DNA of 64,000 bases from Neobacillus niacini (GCF_023715415.1 NZ_JAMBOB010000003.1:372001-436000); one strand, 5' to 3'; positions 1-8,308 are shown, counted from the first letter of the stretch. A program made the numbers and translations. Notes: a model not told the origin generated them from the sequence alone.

Positions 1-208
1 TATAAGCGCTATGCAGAAATCTCTTAGTGAAATTCAATCACTAGTTGATAATGAACGAGTGGAGAATCATGTAAAAAACCAAGCAAACTTGGATATTGAT
101 AAACTAACTTCGGCAATAGAATATTATGAATGGCTCAACCGATTAGTGGACAGTTTTGAATCAAAGGAGATTTTTGAATTTATTCCCAAAAAAACGGAGA
201 AATCATAA
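1..208 (+). CDS. 3' end of an unidentified protein (partial)
   Basis: The frame is open from the first base of the window, so this is probably the C-terminal part of a longer protein rather than a 65-residue protein starting at position 11. The visible part is charged and predicted helical, ending in a Lys-rich tail, with no recognisable domain. There is no convincing ribosome binding site in the ten bases before the first ATG. A hairpin terminator follows directly, which supports a real gene end. Its function cannot be assigned. Confidence 0.45.
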   Translation, partial: ISAMQKSLSEIQSLVDNERVENHVKNQANLDIDKLTSAIEYYEWLNRLVDSFESKEIFEFIPKKTEKS

Positions 209-226
209 GATTCCTCCGTTTTTTTA
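194..226 (+). terminator. Rho-independent terminator
   Basis: An ACGGAG/CTCCGT stem is followed by a run of T. The left arm overlaps the last codons of the partial gene upstream. Confidence 0.6.
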
Positions 227-233
227 TATCGTT

Positions 234-464
234 TTATGATGTGAAAGATTGAACTAAAATGGCTAAAACAAATACAGATAGAAAAATGCTAATATATCCA
301 CGGCGTTTTCTTCCTTGTTTAAGCTCGTCTAACCCGCCGACCAAAATAAAGGCACTTAATCCAAGCATCATAAATGGCTGTGCCACGAAGTTTTTTGTCA
401 GTAATCCAAATCCAGCTAATAGTAAAACAATAATTCCTAGTGTAATTCTTATCTTTTTTAACAA
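234..464 (-). CDS. DUF3953 (YczI-like) small membrane protein
   Basis: This 76-residue protein has two to three hydrophobic segments (about residues 5-21, 27-45 and 54-72) and a short basic loop (KQGRKRRG) between them, so it should sit in the cytoplasmic membrane. Its sequence and length fit the Bacillus DUF3953/YczI family, which has no known function. The start is TTG, placed six bases after a GGAGGG ribosome binding site. It converges with the partial gene to its left. The family call is from memory of the pattern; the role is unknown. Confidence 0.65.
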   Translation of the reverse strand: MLKKIRITLGIIVLLLAGFGLLTKNFVAQPFMMLGLSAFILVGGLDELKQGRKRRGYISIFLSVFVLAILVQSFTS

Positions 465-552
465 GGTATATCCCTCCTCTTCCTATTGTACAATACTGTA
501 CGAGAAGCACAATAAGAAAAAGCTGCCATGTGACAGCTTTCTAGAAAGTAAG

Positions 553-1014
553 TTATTCTACTAATTTGCGATATTGGCCTCCGAAATATAATAACGGGTC
601 CCCTTCGTTCACCTTTAAATCAGTAACCTCACCAATAAATAAAATGTGGTCCCCTGCCTCAACCTCGTTGTATAGGTTGCAAGTTAGATTTGCAAGTGCA
701 CCCTCGATAACAGGTAATTCGCCAAATTGTTCAAAGTTATAAGGAGTTTCCTCCTTAATTTGTCCGGCAAAACGCATAGATTCTGTTTGATGTTCAGCGG
801 ATAAGAAGCTTACCGCAAACTTTTTAGATTTTTGGATAAGAGGTAACATTCGTGCTCTTTTATCAATTGATACCAGAATTAGTTTAGGACTTAACGAGAC
901 AGATACGAAAGCATTCGCTGTCATTCCATGTGCTTCACCATCAACTTCAGTTGTAACAACGGTTATCCCAGTCGCAAATTTCCCCATTGCATTTCGAAAA
1001 AAACGATCATCCAT
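553..1014 (-). CDS. Flavin reductase-like domain protein (HpaC type)
   Basis: The whole 153-residue protein is one flavin reductase-like domain. The family signature is visible: FATGITVVT at 13-21, HGMTANAF at 29-36 and SLSPKL at 40-45, followed later by an AGDHILFIGEV stretch. Members use NAD(P)H to reduce FMN or FAD and pass it to a partner monooxygenase, or act as flavin-binding proteins. No partner monooxygenase lies beside it. A GGGGTG ribosome binding site precedes the ATG. The substrate and partner cannot be read from the sequence. Confidence 0.85.
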   Translation of the reverse strand: MDDRFFRNAMGKFATGITVVTTEVDGEAHGMTANAFVSVSLSPKLILVSIDKRARMLPLIQKSKKFAVSFLSAEHQTESMRFAGQIKEETPYNFEQFGELPVIEGALANLTCNLYNEVEAGDHILFIGEVTDLKVNEGDPLLYFGGQYRKLVE

Positions 1015-1148
1015 ATCTCTGCACCCCTACTCTTTCGTTCGAATCTCTGATTGTTCATCTATTATACTTGTAACTATAAACGAATATTCTTTTTTAATCT
1101 TATAATCTTTGGTATCTGGTGTCTAATATTTTGATTCATTTCTGTTTT

Positions 1149-1517
1149 CTATTTCCATACTTTCGCATGTAATTCAATATCCTCAAGGGTAATTAACATC
1201 TTTTGCATACTTGTTGGACACTCCATATTATACTTTTTTATCTTTACATTCATTTCATCAATTATGCTAGTAATGTCCTCCTCTTTCGATTCCTTTTCTA
1301 TCATTTTAAGGAGTTTTGTCATCTCCTGTCTAATTTCCTTTTGTATGGCTACAAATGGGGGTAGATAACCTGCTTCTTTGGCGGTTTTTAGGAAATTATT
1401 ATAAATATCTCCAGAAAATAAATTCTTTGGCAGAGGCTTACCAAAACCAGGCAGTTTTTTCGCTTCTTCTAAATCTTCGTTACTTCTGTACGGATCATAT
1501 TTTCCCTTATTCGTCAT
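1149..1517 (-). CDS. DUF1992 (DnaJC28-like conserved region) protein
   Basis: The 122-residue protein carries the DUF1992 hallmark near its N-terminus: an LPGFGKPLP stretch (about residues 22-30) and then KEAGYLPPFVAIQKEI. The rest is a charged amphipathic helix region. The family is widespread in bacteria, sometimes fused to J-domains elsewhere, and its role is undefined. There is no J-domain here. A GGGAGG site lies 11 bases before the ATG. It stands alone, between the flavin reductase gene and a pseudogene on the other strand. Confidence 0.75.
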   Translation of the reverse strand: MTNKGKYDPYRSNEDLEEAKKLPGFGKPLPKNLFSGDIYNNFLKTAKEAGYLPPFVAIQKEIRQEMTKLLKMIEKESKEEDITSIIDEMNVKIKKYNMECPTSMQKMLITLEDIELHAKVWK

Positions 1518-1659
1518 GACTGTAATAGCCTCCCAACTTAATATCGTTTACACCCTTTTATTCTATACTTCTCCTATATATTCCTGTTACAAATACTCGA
1601 TTTGACTTTTTTGAAAATTTAAAATACTATCCGAATATAAGACTATCTGGGGGTAAATT

Positions 1660-2183
1660 ATGAAGCTTGATGTCATTGTAGTCGGTGGGGCCTAGCTGGA
1701 TTAGTCGCAACCGCTGAGCTTGCAGACGCAGGGAAGAAAGTGCTGCTTTTGGATCAAGAACCGGAGGCTTCTATTGGCGGCCAAGCCTGGTGGTCCTTTG
1801 GAGGATTGTTCCTTGTCGATTCACCTGAACAACGAAGAATGGGATTAAAGATTCAGGTGAACTCGCTTGGCAAGATTGGTTGGGTGCAGCTGGCTTTGAT
1901 AGAGAGAAAGATGAAGATTTTCTGGGGCAAAAAATGTGCTGAGGCTTATGTGGATTTTGCATCAGGTGAAAAACGTGATTGGCTGTATAAGAGGGTACTG
2001 CAAACTGATTTATCCGGCAGAGTCCTCGATACTGCTGGTAATCCTGTTCCTGGCTAATATGCGGCTGGAGAGGTTTGTGGATTTGGAGGGGGCGGTGTAC
2101 ATGGGTACCGCGCACTTGAAGGAACCTTTCTAGGTGGCTGCCTCTTTACCAAAACTAAATCGGGAAAGCCCTTGCTTTTATAG
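1660..2183 (+). pseudogene. Remnant of an FAD-binding dehydrogenase (3-ketosteroid dehydrogenase-like)
   Basis: A ribosome binding site (GGGGGT) and ATG begin a dinucleotide-binding start, MKLDVIVVGG, which hits a stop immediately and continues in another frame as a typical FAD fold (ELADAGKKVLLLDQEPEA, then GGQAWWSFGGLF). The frame changes again near 1850, and about 300 codons of the middle are missing. The C-terminal flavin motif AAGEVCGFGGGGVHGYRAL then appears in a third frame (about 2056-2115) before a final stop at 2181. Intact relatives are about 550 residues. The gene is therefore broken by at least two frameshifts, an in-frame stop and a large internal deletion. Confidence 0.85.
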
Positions 2184-2207
2184 TATGGGGATGAACCGAT
2201 TTTATTA

Positions 2208-2255
2208 TTGCGCATTTAGGAGTTTCTTGGTAAAATGAATGCAAACGTATGTTTG
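2208..2255 (+). promoter_or_regulatory. tnpB promoter with a LexA/SOS-like box
   Basis: A plausible sigma-A promoter (TTGCGC at 2208-2213, 17-base spacer, TAAAAT at 2231-2236) puts the transcript start near 2243. At 2242-2255 lies CAAACGTATGTTTG, which matches 13 of 14 positions of the Bacillus LexA (DinR) consensus CGAACRNRYGTTYG. A LexA dimer there would cover the start site. The match is seen; LexA control of tnpB is inferred. Confidence 0.55.
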
Positions 2256-2283
2256 GTAATAAGTGCGAAAGTGGGTGTGAAAC

Positions 2284-3915
2284 ATGGCGAAAGAAAAAAC
2301 TCCTTCATTTATCATCGATGTAGAATTAAAAGGTAAAAATAGAGACCTTTTAATGATCGAATCTGAATTGGAAATTAATCGCGTGATTTATAATACTTCG
2401 CTCGGCGAGTATTTGAAGAGAGAAAAACAAATGAAAAGGACGAAACGATACAAAAAATTAGTCCGTATTTCAAGAGCTTTAAAAGCACATCTATCTAAAA
2501 ATAGTAACAAAGAAAAGATGGAGTATTTTCAAAATGAAAAGAAAAACCTCTCTTTAGAATTCAAAAAACTAAGAGAAGAATTTGGATTGACGGAATATTC
2601 AATGCACCAATACATAAAAGAAGTTCGAAATCACTTTAATGGTAAAATTAATTCAATCATTGCCCAAAAAACAGCAACAAGAGCATGGAACACTATCAAA
2701 AAGAAAGTGTTTTGCAAAGCGAAAAAAGTGGTATTTGTAAAGCGTGGGGAAATGGATTCCTTTGAGGGGAAAAATAACGAAACAGGTTGGAGATTCATAG
2801 CGGGGAAAGTAGTCTCAAAAGAAAGGGTATTTGCACTGAAGGTAAAAGAAATGGATATGTATCTAAAAGAAGCTTTTCATCTACTAAACTCCCAACAGAT
2901 ATTTCAATACAAGAACATAGATGGAGAAACTGTTACGGACTTATATAGGGTAAAATATGTTCGTATTTTAAAACGAATCGTCCGAGGTATGATTCGCTTC
3001 TATGCTCAACTAGTTTGTGCGGGTTATCCTCCCGTAAAAAGAGACAGGAAAACAGGACAAGTTAAATATCCTTTAGGCAAAGGTCCAGTTGGGACCGACA
3101 TTGGTACATCCTCAATTGCCGTATCAGGTACAACAAAGGTTCTATTGAAAAACTTAGCTGAAAACATAAAAAAAGTGAATCAAGTTCAACGGAAAATCTG
3201 GTTATACAATAGAAAACTAGACCGTTCGAAGAGAGCGACTAATCCACTTAACTACAATGAAGCTGGCCGTATTAGAAAAGGTAAAAAGAAGTGGGAATTC
3301 TCCAAGAACTATAAGAAACTGAAAGCTCAATTGAATGAGTTGCACCGCAAATTAGCTTTATATCGGAAATTTAGTCACCAATACGAAGCCAATCGAATGG
3401 TTATGTTAGGTGATATATTTTACATCGAAGAAATGAATTTCAAAGCCCTCCAAAAGCGTGCTAAAAAGACAGAAGTAAGTGAAAAGACAGGTAAATATAA
3501 AAAGAAAAAACGGTTCGGCAAAACCATATCCCGTCGTTCTCCTGCAGCCTTCGTCAGTATTCTTTCAAGAAAAGTCACCGCTTTGGGCGGGACATTCATC
3601 AAGGTCAAGACATCCTCCTTTAAAGCAAGTCAATATGACCACAAAGCAGACAAATGCAAAAAGAAAAAATTAAAAGAACGATGGCATATATTTGATGATG
3701 GTACCAAGGTCCAACGTGATTTATATTCCGCTTTTCTTTTAATGAATTCAGATTTGTTAGGATTGAAATCAGATAGAACATCTTGTTTAAATGTGTTTGA
3801 GCAATTTTTAAAATTTCACGAAGAAGAAATTAAGAAAATAGAAAATGAAAATGAAGTAATCTTAAATTCTGGTATAAAATTGAAAGTAAAAAAAACTGCA
3901 ACTTATGCAGCCTAA
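2284..3915 (+). CDS. tnpB: TnpB-family RNA-guided nuclease (IS200/IS605-type accessory protein)
   Basis: This 543-residue basic protein belongs to the large TnpB-related group found in Bacillus. The RuvC-like active site is complete by eye: Asp272 in GTDIGTSS, Glu382 in YIEEMNF and Asp479 in VQRDLYSAFLL. The zinc ribbon that normally lies between the second and third acidic residues is degraded; only one Cys remains (in ADKCKKKK). TnpB proteins use an omega RNA made from the 3' end of their own element to cut the empty donor site. No TnpA transposase is present, so this is a solitary unit. A GGGTG ribosome binding site precedes the ATG. A long structured non-coding tail follows the gene. Confidence 0.85.
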   Translation: MAKEKTPSFIIDVELKGKNRDLLMIESELEINRVIYNTSLGEYLKREKQMKRTKRYKKLVRISRALKAHLSKNSNKEKMEYFQNEKKNLSLEFKKLREEFGLTEYSMHQYIKEVRNHFNGKINSIIAQKTATRAWNTIKKKVFCKAKKVVFVKRGEMDSFEGKNNETGWRFIAGKVVSKERVFALKVKEMDMYLKEAFHLLNSQQIFQYKNIDGETVTDLYRVKYVRILKRIVRGMIRFYAQLVCAGYPPVKRDRKTGQVKYPLGKGPVGTDIGTSSIAVSGTTKVLLKNLAENIKKVNQVQRKIWLYNRKLDRSKRATNPLNYNEAGRIRKGKKKWEFSKNYKKLKAQLNELHRKLALYRKFSHQYEANRMVMLGDIFYIEEMNFKALQKRAKKTEVSEKTGKYKKKKRFGKTISRRSPAAFVSILSRKVTALGGTFIKVKTSSFKASQYDHKADKCKKKKLKERWHIFDDGTKVQRDLYSAFLLMNSDLLGLKSDRTSCLNVFEQFLKFHEEEIKKIENENEVILNSGIKLKVKKTATYAA

Positions 3916-3953
3916 CCATTCATTCTTTGCGGCTTGATGTAGCCGAGTTCGAA

Positions 3954-4125
3954 AGAACAAAAGATGTAGTCGTAAATAGCAACAAAGGTTGCTTTGACTA
4001 CGAATGTTCTAGCATAACTAGTTCCAGTTCCTGTTTCCAAAGCCGTTTTCTTCTCGAAGAAAAGTGTGTGTACGAATAGGCGAAGACTAGGAAGTTAGAA
4101 CCCACTGCATTTATGCATGTGGAGC
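3954..4125 (+). ncRNA. Candidate omega RNA / right end of the tnpB element
   Basis: The 305 bases after tnpB hold no gene but several nested stems. AGAACA (3954-3959) pairs with TGTTCT (4005-4010) around GTAGTC/GACTAC (3966-4001) with an inner AGCAAC/GTTGCT. TTTTCTTC/GAAGAAAA follows at 4046-4063. A CCAC-TGCAT/ATGCA-TGTGG hairpin at 4102-4122 is preceded by GAAC, like the terminal hairpin of IS605-type right ends. In TnpB systems the scaffold ends at this hairpin and the guide is the following flank (from about 4126). The exact 3' end is not determinable by eye. Confidence 0.5.
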
Positions 4126-4238
4126 ATCAGCGGTAGACAGGCAGGGCGTGCTATCGTAAAAGTATTATAGATTTTTAGAAGGAATTTTCTATAGAAATGC
4201 AGAATTTGAAGGTATAAACGATGCAGAGGTGTTCAAAT

Positions 4239-4841
4239 ATGGATAGCAGCACGATTAGTTACAGTTTACGTTCTAGACAGAATATAGTTATTCCTTATAA
4301 TCATAGATTAGCACCTCTTTTCATCCGGCAAGCCCTTTATTCCCTCATACCCGAGGGAACAAATCATATTTATGTCGTTGGGATTGGTACGAGTACAATT
4401 AGCGGTGATAGCCTCGGCCCTTTTGTAGGAACTCTACTAAAGAATTGCTATCCTAAGCATTTAACTGTTTTGGGAAACCTGCAGTCCCCATTAGATGCAA
4501 CAACACTCGTTCCTGAGGTAACGAACTACCCATTTCAGAAGAATAGTTTCGTTCTTGCTATTGATAGTGTATTTGGCAGTGAAGAAATGGTAAACTCCAT
4601 TGTGGTCAATGAAGGACCTATTGTTCCAGGTATTGGATTAGGAAATATCCTGCCACCCATCGGAGATTCTAGTATAACAGGTGTTGTCCTTGAGAATAAT
4701 CCTGCCTTAAAAGATTCACTCCTATGTACAGACCTGAACCTTATCTATACAATGGCTACTTCCATTGCAAAAGGAATTTCACTTACGATTAGGCAATATT
4801 TCAAATATCCTTCTGACCAACCGATTCTCACCTTTAGGTGA
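4239..4841 (+). CDS. yyaC: YyaC family spore protein (DUF1256, GPR-endopeptidase-like)
   Basis: The 200-residue protein shows the DUF1256/YyaC signature GIGTSTISGDSLGPFVG followed by VLAIDSVFG and GNILPPIGDSS. The family has the fold of the germination protease GPR and occurs in spore formers, where it is expressed during sporulation; its substrate is unsettled. An upstream ATG at 4221 (GAAGGT site) would add six residues, but AGAGGTG eight bases before 4239 is the better ribosome binding site. The gene sits just beyond the tnpB element and ends in a strong terminator shared with the convergent amidohydrolase gene. Confidence 0.8.
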   Translation: MDSSTISYSLRSRQNIVIPYNHRLAPLFIRQALYSLIPEGTNHIYVVGIGTSTISGDSLGPFVGTLLKNCYPKHLTVLGNLQSPLDATTLVPEVTNYPFQKNSFVLAIDSVFGSEEMVNSIVVNEGPIVPGIGLGNILPPIGDSSITGVVLENNPALKDSLLCTDLNLIYTMATSIAKGISLTIRQYFKYPSDQPILTFR

Positions 4842-4847
4842 AAATTA

Positions 4848-4884
4848 GGGAAAGAGCATCATTATCGATGCTCTTTCCCTTTTA
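4848..4884. terminator. Bidirectional terminator between yyaC and the amidohydrolase gene
   Basis: A 13-bp perfect stem (GGGAAAGAGCATC and its complement) has a six-base loop, with T-rich sequence on the + side. Confidence 0.8.
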
Positions 4885-6471
4885 TCCTTGAATTTCCCCA
4901 TCAATAATGGTCATTTCAATCTTTGTATCTAATAGTGCATCAGGATTTTCTAATGTAAAGAGATTCTTAGAATACACCGTCATATCCGCTAACTTTCCTC
5001 TTGAAATGGTACCTTTTATTGCTTCTTCGTTTGTTGCATAAGCTCCACCGATTGTGAATAATTTTACAGCATCAAGCATTGAAATTCTCTGCTCTCCATT
5101 CCAAATATTAGGCTTACCAGGTGTTTTCCGAGTAACCGCAGCATGAATACCGAGCAACGGATCTACAGGTTCAACGGGTGCATCAGAGCCGCCTGCACAA
5201 ATAACCCCTTTTGAAAGTAAGGATTTCCATGCATATAAATAAGCTTCCCGCTCCTTCCCAATCCGATCAATTACCCATGGATAATCCCCCACGACAAATC
5301 GCGGCTGAATATCTGCTACGATACTTGGATCAGCTAATCGCGCAATCAAATCTTCTCTTACTAACGAAGTATGGATAATCCGATCACGATAGTTCACCTT
5401 AGGAAATTGATCAAGAATATGGAGAACATCTTCCAACGCCTTATCACCAATCGTATGAACAGCAATTGGCATGGATTGTTCCCGTGCATCTTTTACAATG
5501 TTAAACAGAACTTCCTGCGTTTGCATGGCCTCTCCATATTGACTTGGATCGTCGCTATAAGGCTCCGATAGAAGCGCCGTTCTTCGTCCAAATGCTCCAT
5601 CAGCAAATATTTTAATAGCACCAATTTGCAATTTCTCATTCCCATATCCAGCAGCCATTCCTTTTTCCTTTAATGCAGGAAGATAAGGACAATCAATCAA
5701 AAGATTGCAGCGCAGCCCTTTTTGTTCATGATTGATTAATTCGTCATACATGCGATAAGTTTGCTCAAGGCCACCTAAGTAGGCAGGATCGTTGGTATGT
5801 ACGCTGGTTAAGCCTTTACTGATAGCAAATTTCATCGCATGGGCCAAACCATTTTTTAATTCATCGTAGGTTTTGTCTGGGATATGTTTGGTTATGATCT
5901 GTGAAGCAGATTCCAAAAGCATTCCTGTAGGTTTTTTTGTATGTGGATCTACTACCACACTTCCGCCCTTCGGAACTTCAATCGATGGATGATACTGGCT
6001 CATTTCAAGTGCTTTGCTATTTACTAAAAATGCATGGTAGCAAATTCTTTTTAAATAAATTGGGCAATGCGGAGCCACATAATCTAGTTCTTCGATAGTA
6101 GGAATAGATCCTTCCGTAAAAAGATTCTCATCCCAGCCCATACCAATTAACCATTTCCCAGGGGCAACAGTATCCGCTTTTTGCTTGATTTTATCGAGCA
6201 TTTCTGATTTCGATGTAACCCCCGTTAAATCTAAGTCTAAGAAATTAAATGCCACACCTGACATGTGTAAGTGGCTGTCTATTAGACCTGGGGTAACCAT
6301 ATTCCCCTGCAGATCGATTACTCTAGCTCCTGCTCTTCCCCATTGTAAGCTCATTTCGGGATGTGATCCTAAATCTATAATTCTGCCATTCTCAACCACA
6401 ACCGATTCAACCACAGGTTGATTGGAGTCAAGCGTATAAAATATCCCATTTGTGTATATTGTCTTAGACAC
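4882..6471 (-). CDS. YtcJ-like amidohydrolase
   Basis: This is a member of the amidohydrolase superfamily, YtcJ/amidohydrolase-3 group, with the metal-binding HxH at His67/His69 (PGLIDSHLHM), a HTIGDKALE stretch holding a second metal ligand and a GGSDAPVEP aspartate motif near the C-terminus. Such enzymes hydrolyse amide or ester bonds of small molecules; the substrate cannot be told. No signal peptide is seen, so it should be cytosolic. The longest frame opens with TTG at 6510, but a GTG at 6471 lies seven bases after an AAGGTGG site and is preferred, giving 529 residues. Confidence 0.85.
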   Translation of the reverse strand: MSKTIYTNGIFYTLDSNQPVVESVVVENGRIIDLGSHPEMSLQWGRAGARVIDLQGNMVTPGLIDSHLHMSGVAFNFLDLDLTGVTSKSEMLDKIKQKADTVAPGKWLIGMGWDENLFTEGSIPTIEELDYVAPHCPIYLKRICYHAFLVNSKALEMSQYHPSIEVPKGGSVVVDPHTKKPTGMLLESASQIITKHIPDKTYDELKNGLAHAMKFAISKGLTSVHTNDPAYLGGLEQTYRMYDELINHEQKGLRCNLLIDCPYLPALKEKGMAAGYGNEKLQIGAIKIFADGAFGRRTALLSEPYSDDPSQYGEAMQTQEVLFNIVKDAREQSMPIAVHTIGDKALEDVLHILDQFPKVNYRDRIIHTSLVREDLIARLADPSIVADIQPRFVVGDYPWVIDRIGKEREAYLYAWKSLLSKGVICAGGSDAPVEPVDPLLGIHAAVTRKTPGKPNIWNGEQRISMLDAVKLFTIGGAYATNEEAIKGTISRGKLADMTVYSKNLFTLENPDALLDTKIEMTIIDGEIQG

Positions 6472-6555
6472 ATAGCCACCACCTTGTAATTTATTGTTAT
6501 CTTGAGACAATTATAATGGAAAATTCATTTAATGTGCTAGGAAATAGATACAATT

Positions 6556-6617
6556 AGAGAAAATGCTAGTATAAAAGCAAAGAGCCCAATAGCGGGCTCT
6601 TTGCTTTTATACTAGCA
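6556..6617. terminator. Long hairpin terminator of ilvA
   Basis: A perfect inverted repeat of more than 25 bp (centred near 6587) contains AAAGAGCCC/GGGCTCTTT and overlaps the stop codon of ilvA. It can act on either strand but lies 85 bases upstream of the amidohydrolase start, isolating the two genes. Confidence 0.7.
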
Positions 6618-7878
6618 TCTGATATAAGGTACTGTCATTATTCACTTCGCGGAAGACAAACCCTTTTGCTTTAATCCGTTCCATTAATGGATAGTAATCC
6701 GCTTTCGTTTTTAGTTCAATTCCGACTAAAGCTGGTCCGGTTTCACGGTTATTCTTTTTCGTGTATTCGAAATGGCTTATATCATCATTGGGTCCTAAGA
6801 CATCATCTAGAAACTCACGTAATGCACCTGGGCGTTGTGGAAATTGGACGATAAAATAATGTCGCAGTCCTTCATAAAGTTTCGAGCGTTCTTTAATTTC
6901 CTGCATACGCCCGATATCATTGTTACCCCCACTGACGATACAGACAACTGTTTTCCCTTTAATTTCTTCCGCATATTCATCTAACGCTGCAATTGACAGC
7001 GCACCTGTAGGCTCAACGACGATCGCATTTTCATTATAAAGAGATAGTAATGTCGTACAAACCTTTCCTTCGGGAACAACGACAATATCCTTAACGAACT
7101 CCTTGCAAATGTTATAGGTCATTGACCCGACAGTCTTCACGGCTGCCCCATCAACAAACGGGTCAATTTCTTTCAATGAAGTTACTTCCCCTTTTGAAAT
7201 CGACTCCTTCATTCCGGCAGCTCCCTGGGGCTCGACACCAATTAATGTTGTATCCGGTGAGAAATGCTGCATATACGTCCCAACACCTGAGATAAGGCCG
7301 CCACCACCAATTGCCGCAAATAGATAATCGATTTTTTCTGGGCATTCATTTAGCAGTTCAACCGCTACTGTCCCTTGACCGGCAATAACGTCTCGATCAT
7401 CGAAGGGATGGATAAACGTTCTATTTTCTAGCTGACTGCATTCCATTGCTTTTTCATAAGCATCGTCAAAGGTATCCCCTACTAAAACAATTTCCACATG
7501 ATCCTTACCCCAAAATTTCACTTGATTGACCTTTTGTTTAGGAGTGGTACTTGGCATAAAGACTTTTCCATTAATTTTTAAATGATTGCAAGAATAGGCG
7601 ACCCCTTGTGCATGGTTACCAGCACTGGCACAGATAATCCCATTTTCTAATTCTTGTTCTGTCAGCTTTTTGATGCGATTATAAGCACCGCGGATTTTAA
7701 AGGAGCGTACACTTTGCAGGTCTTCCCTCTTCAAGTAAATATGACAACCATATCGCTCTGATAATAAGTGATTATACTGCAAGGGAGTTGGCGAAATCAC
7801 ATCCTTAATGGTGTGGCTTGCAATAATAATATCCTCTACTTGAAAGGCTTTTTCTTTTTGGTCTACTTGTTGATTCAT
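6607..7878 (-). CDS. ilvA: Threonine ammonia-lyase (threonine deaminase, biosynthetic)
   Basis: This is the PLP enzyme that converts L-threonine to 2-oxobutanoate, the first step of isoleucine synthesis. The PLP lysine is Lys61 in SFKIRGAYNRI, the SAGNHAQGVA phosphate-site loop follows, and a GGGGL glycine-rich loop binds PLP phosphate. The C-terminal 85 residues (from LRHYFIVQFPQRPGAL) are a single ACT-like regulatory domain, as in Bacillus IlvA. ATG at 7878 follows AGGAGG and gives 423 residues; an earlier ATG at 7899 overlaps that site. Expression is controlled by the T-box leader upstream. Confidence 0.95.
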   Translation of the reverse strand: MNQQVDQKEKAFQVEDIIIASHTIKDVISPTPLQYNHLLSERYGCHIYLKREDLQSVRSFKIRGAYNRIKKLTEQELENGIICASAGNHAQGVAYSCNHLKINGKVFMPSTTPKQKVNQVKFWGKDHVEIVLVGDTFDDAYEKAMECSQLENRTFIHPFDDRDVIAGQGTVAVELLNECPEKIDYLFAAIGGGGLISGVGTYMQHFSPDTTLIGVEPQGAAGMKESISKGEVTSLKEIDPFVDGAAVKTVGSMTYNICKEFVKDIVVVPEGKVCTTLLSLYNENAIVVEPTGALSIAALDEYAEEIKGKTVVCIVSGGNNDIGRMQEIKERSKLYEGLRHYFIVQFPQRPGALREFLDDVLGPNDDISHFEYTKKNNRETGPALVGIELKTKADYYPLMERIKAKGFVFREVNNDSTLYQMLV

Positions 7879-7945
7879 TTCACTTTCCTCCTCTTTCATT
7901 GTAAAATTTGCCCTTTTCTAAGGCGCTTATAGGTTTTTGTAAACA

Positions 7946-8222
7946 ACAAAAAACCCGCCCCTTGTATAGGGACGAGTTTAACTCGCGATACCACCCTACT
8001 TCCACAGCAAAAATCACCAGGCTGCGGCTCTCGATCAACGTATAAAGACTATACGTGTTCCAAGTAACGGCGGATTATTCCGGTATAGCTTACTTTTTAG
8101 TTTTCAGCTACACATCTCGGAGATGATTTTCAGATAAGCCCTGCCATCGACTCTCAGCAAATGTCGACTCTCTTAGGGACAAACAGCAAATCCTACTCTT
8201 CTCGTCATTGATTCATTTTAAA
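7946..8222 (-). ncRNA. T-box riboswitch leader of ilvA
   Basis: The minus strand carries the T-box signature AGGGTGGTATCGCG (around 7984-7997) followed by a terminator (GACGAGT-containing stem, 7951-7975, then a T run). Upstream are the GAGTAG-type start of stem I, an AGAGAG distal motif and GCTGAGAG. An ATC in the 3' side of stem I (in GAAAATCATC) is the likely specifier codon, which would sense uncharged tRNA-Ile, as fits ilvA. The specifier assignment is by inspection only. Confidence 0.85.
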
Positions 8223-8231
8223 TTATTTATA

Positions 8232-8260
8232 AGATTATCACTGTAAATGGGCTTCGTCAA
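8232..8260 (-). promoter_or_regulatory. Promoter of the ilvA leader
   Basis: On the minus strand TTGACG (8255-8260) and TAATCT (8232-8237) are separated by exactly 17 bases, placing the start at about 8225, just before the T-box leader. Confidence 0.7.
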
Positions 8261-8292
8261 TATTATTTGACTATTTTAATAATTTTGTTAAT

Positions 8293-8308
8293 TTTAAAGC
8301 GCTTTCAT
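8293..8308 (-). promoter_or_regulatory. cre-like (CcpA) site upstream of the ilvA promoter
   Basis: The minus strand reads TGAAAGCGCTTTAA, one mismatch from the CcpA consensus TGNAANCGNNNNCA, about 35 bases upstream of the -35 element. This is the position of an activating cre at the B. subtilis ilv-leu operon. CcpA action here is inferred. Confidence 0.5.

Noticed and set aside
6472..6510. Extra N-terminal 13 residues of the YtcJ-like enzyme
   Set aside because: The TTG at 6510 has no ribosome binding site, whereas AAGGTGG precedes the GTG at 6471.
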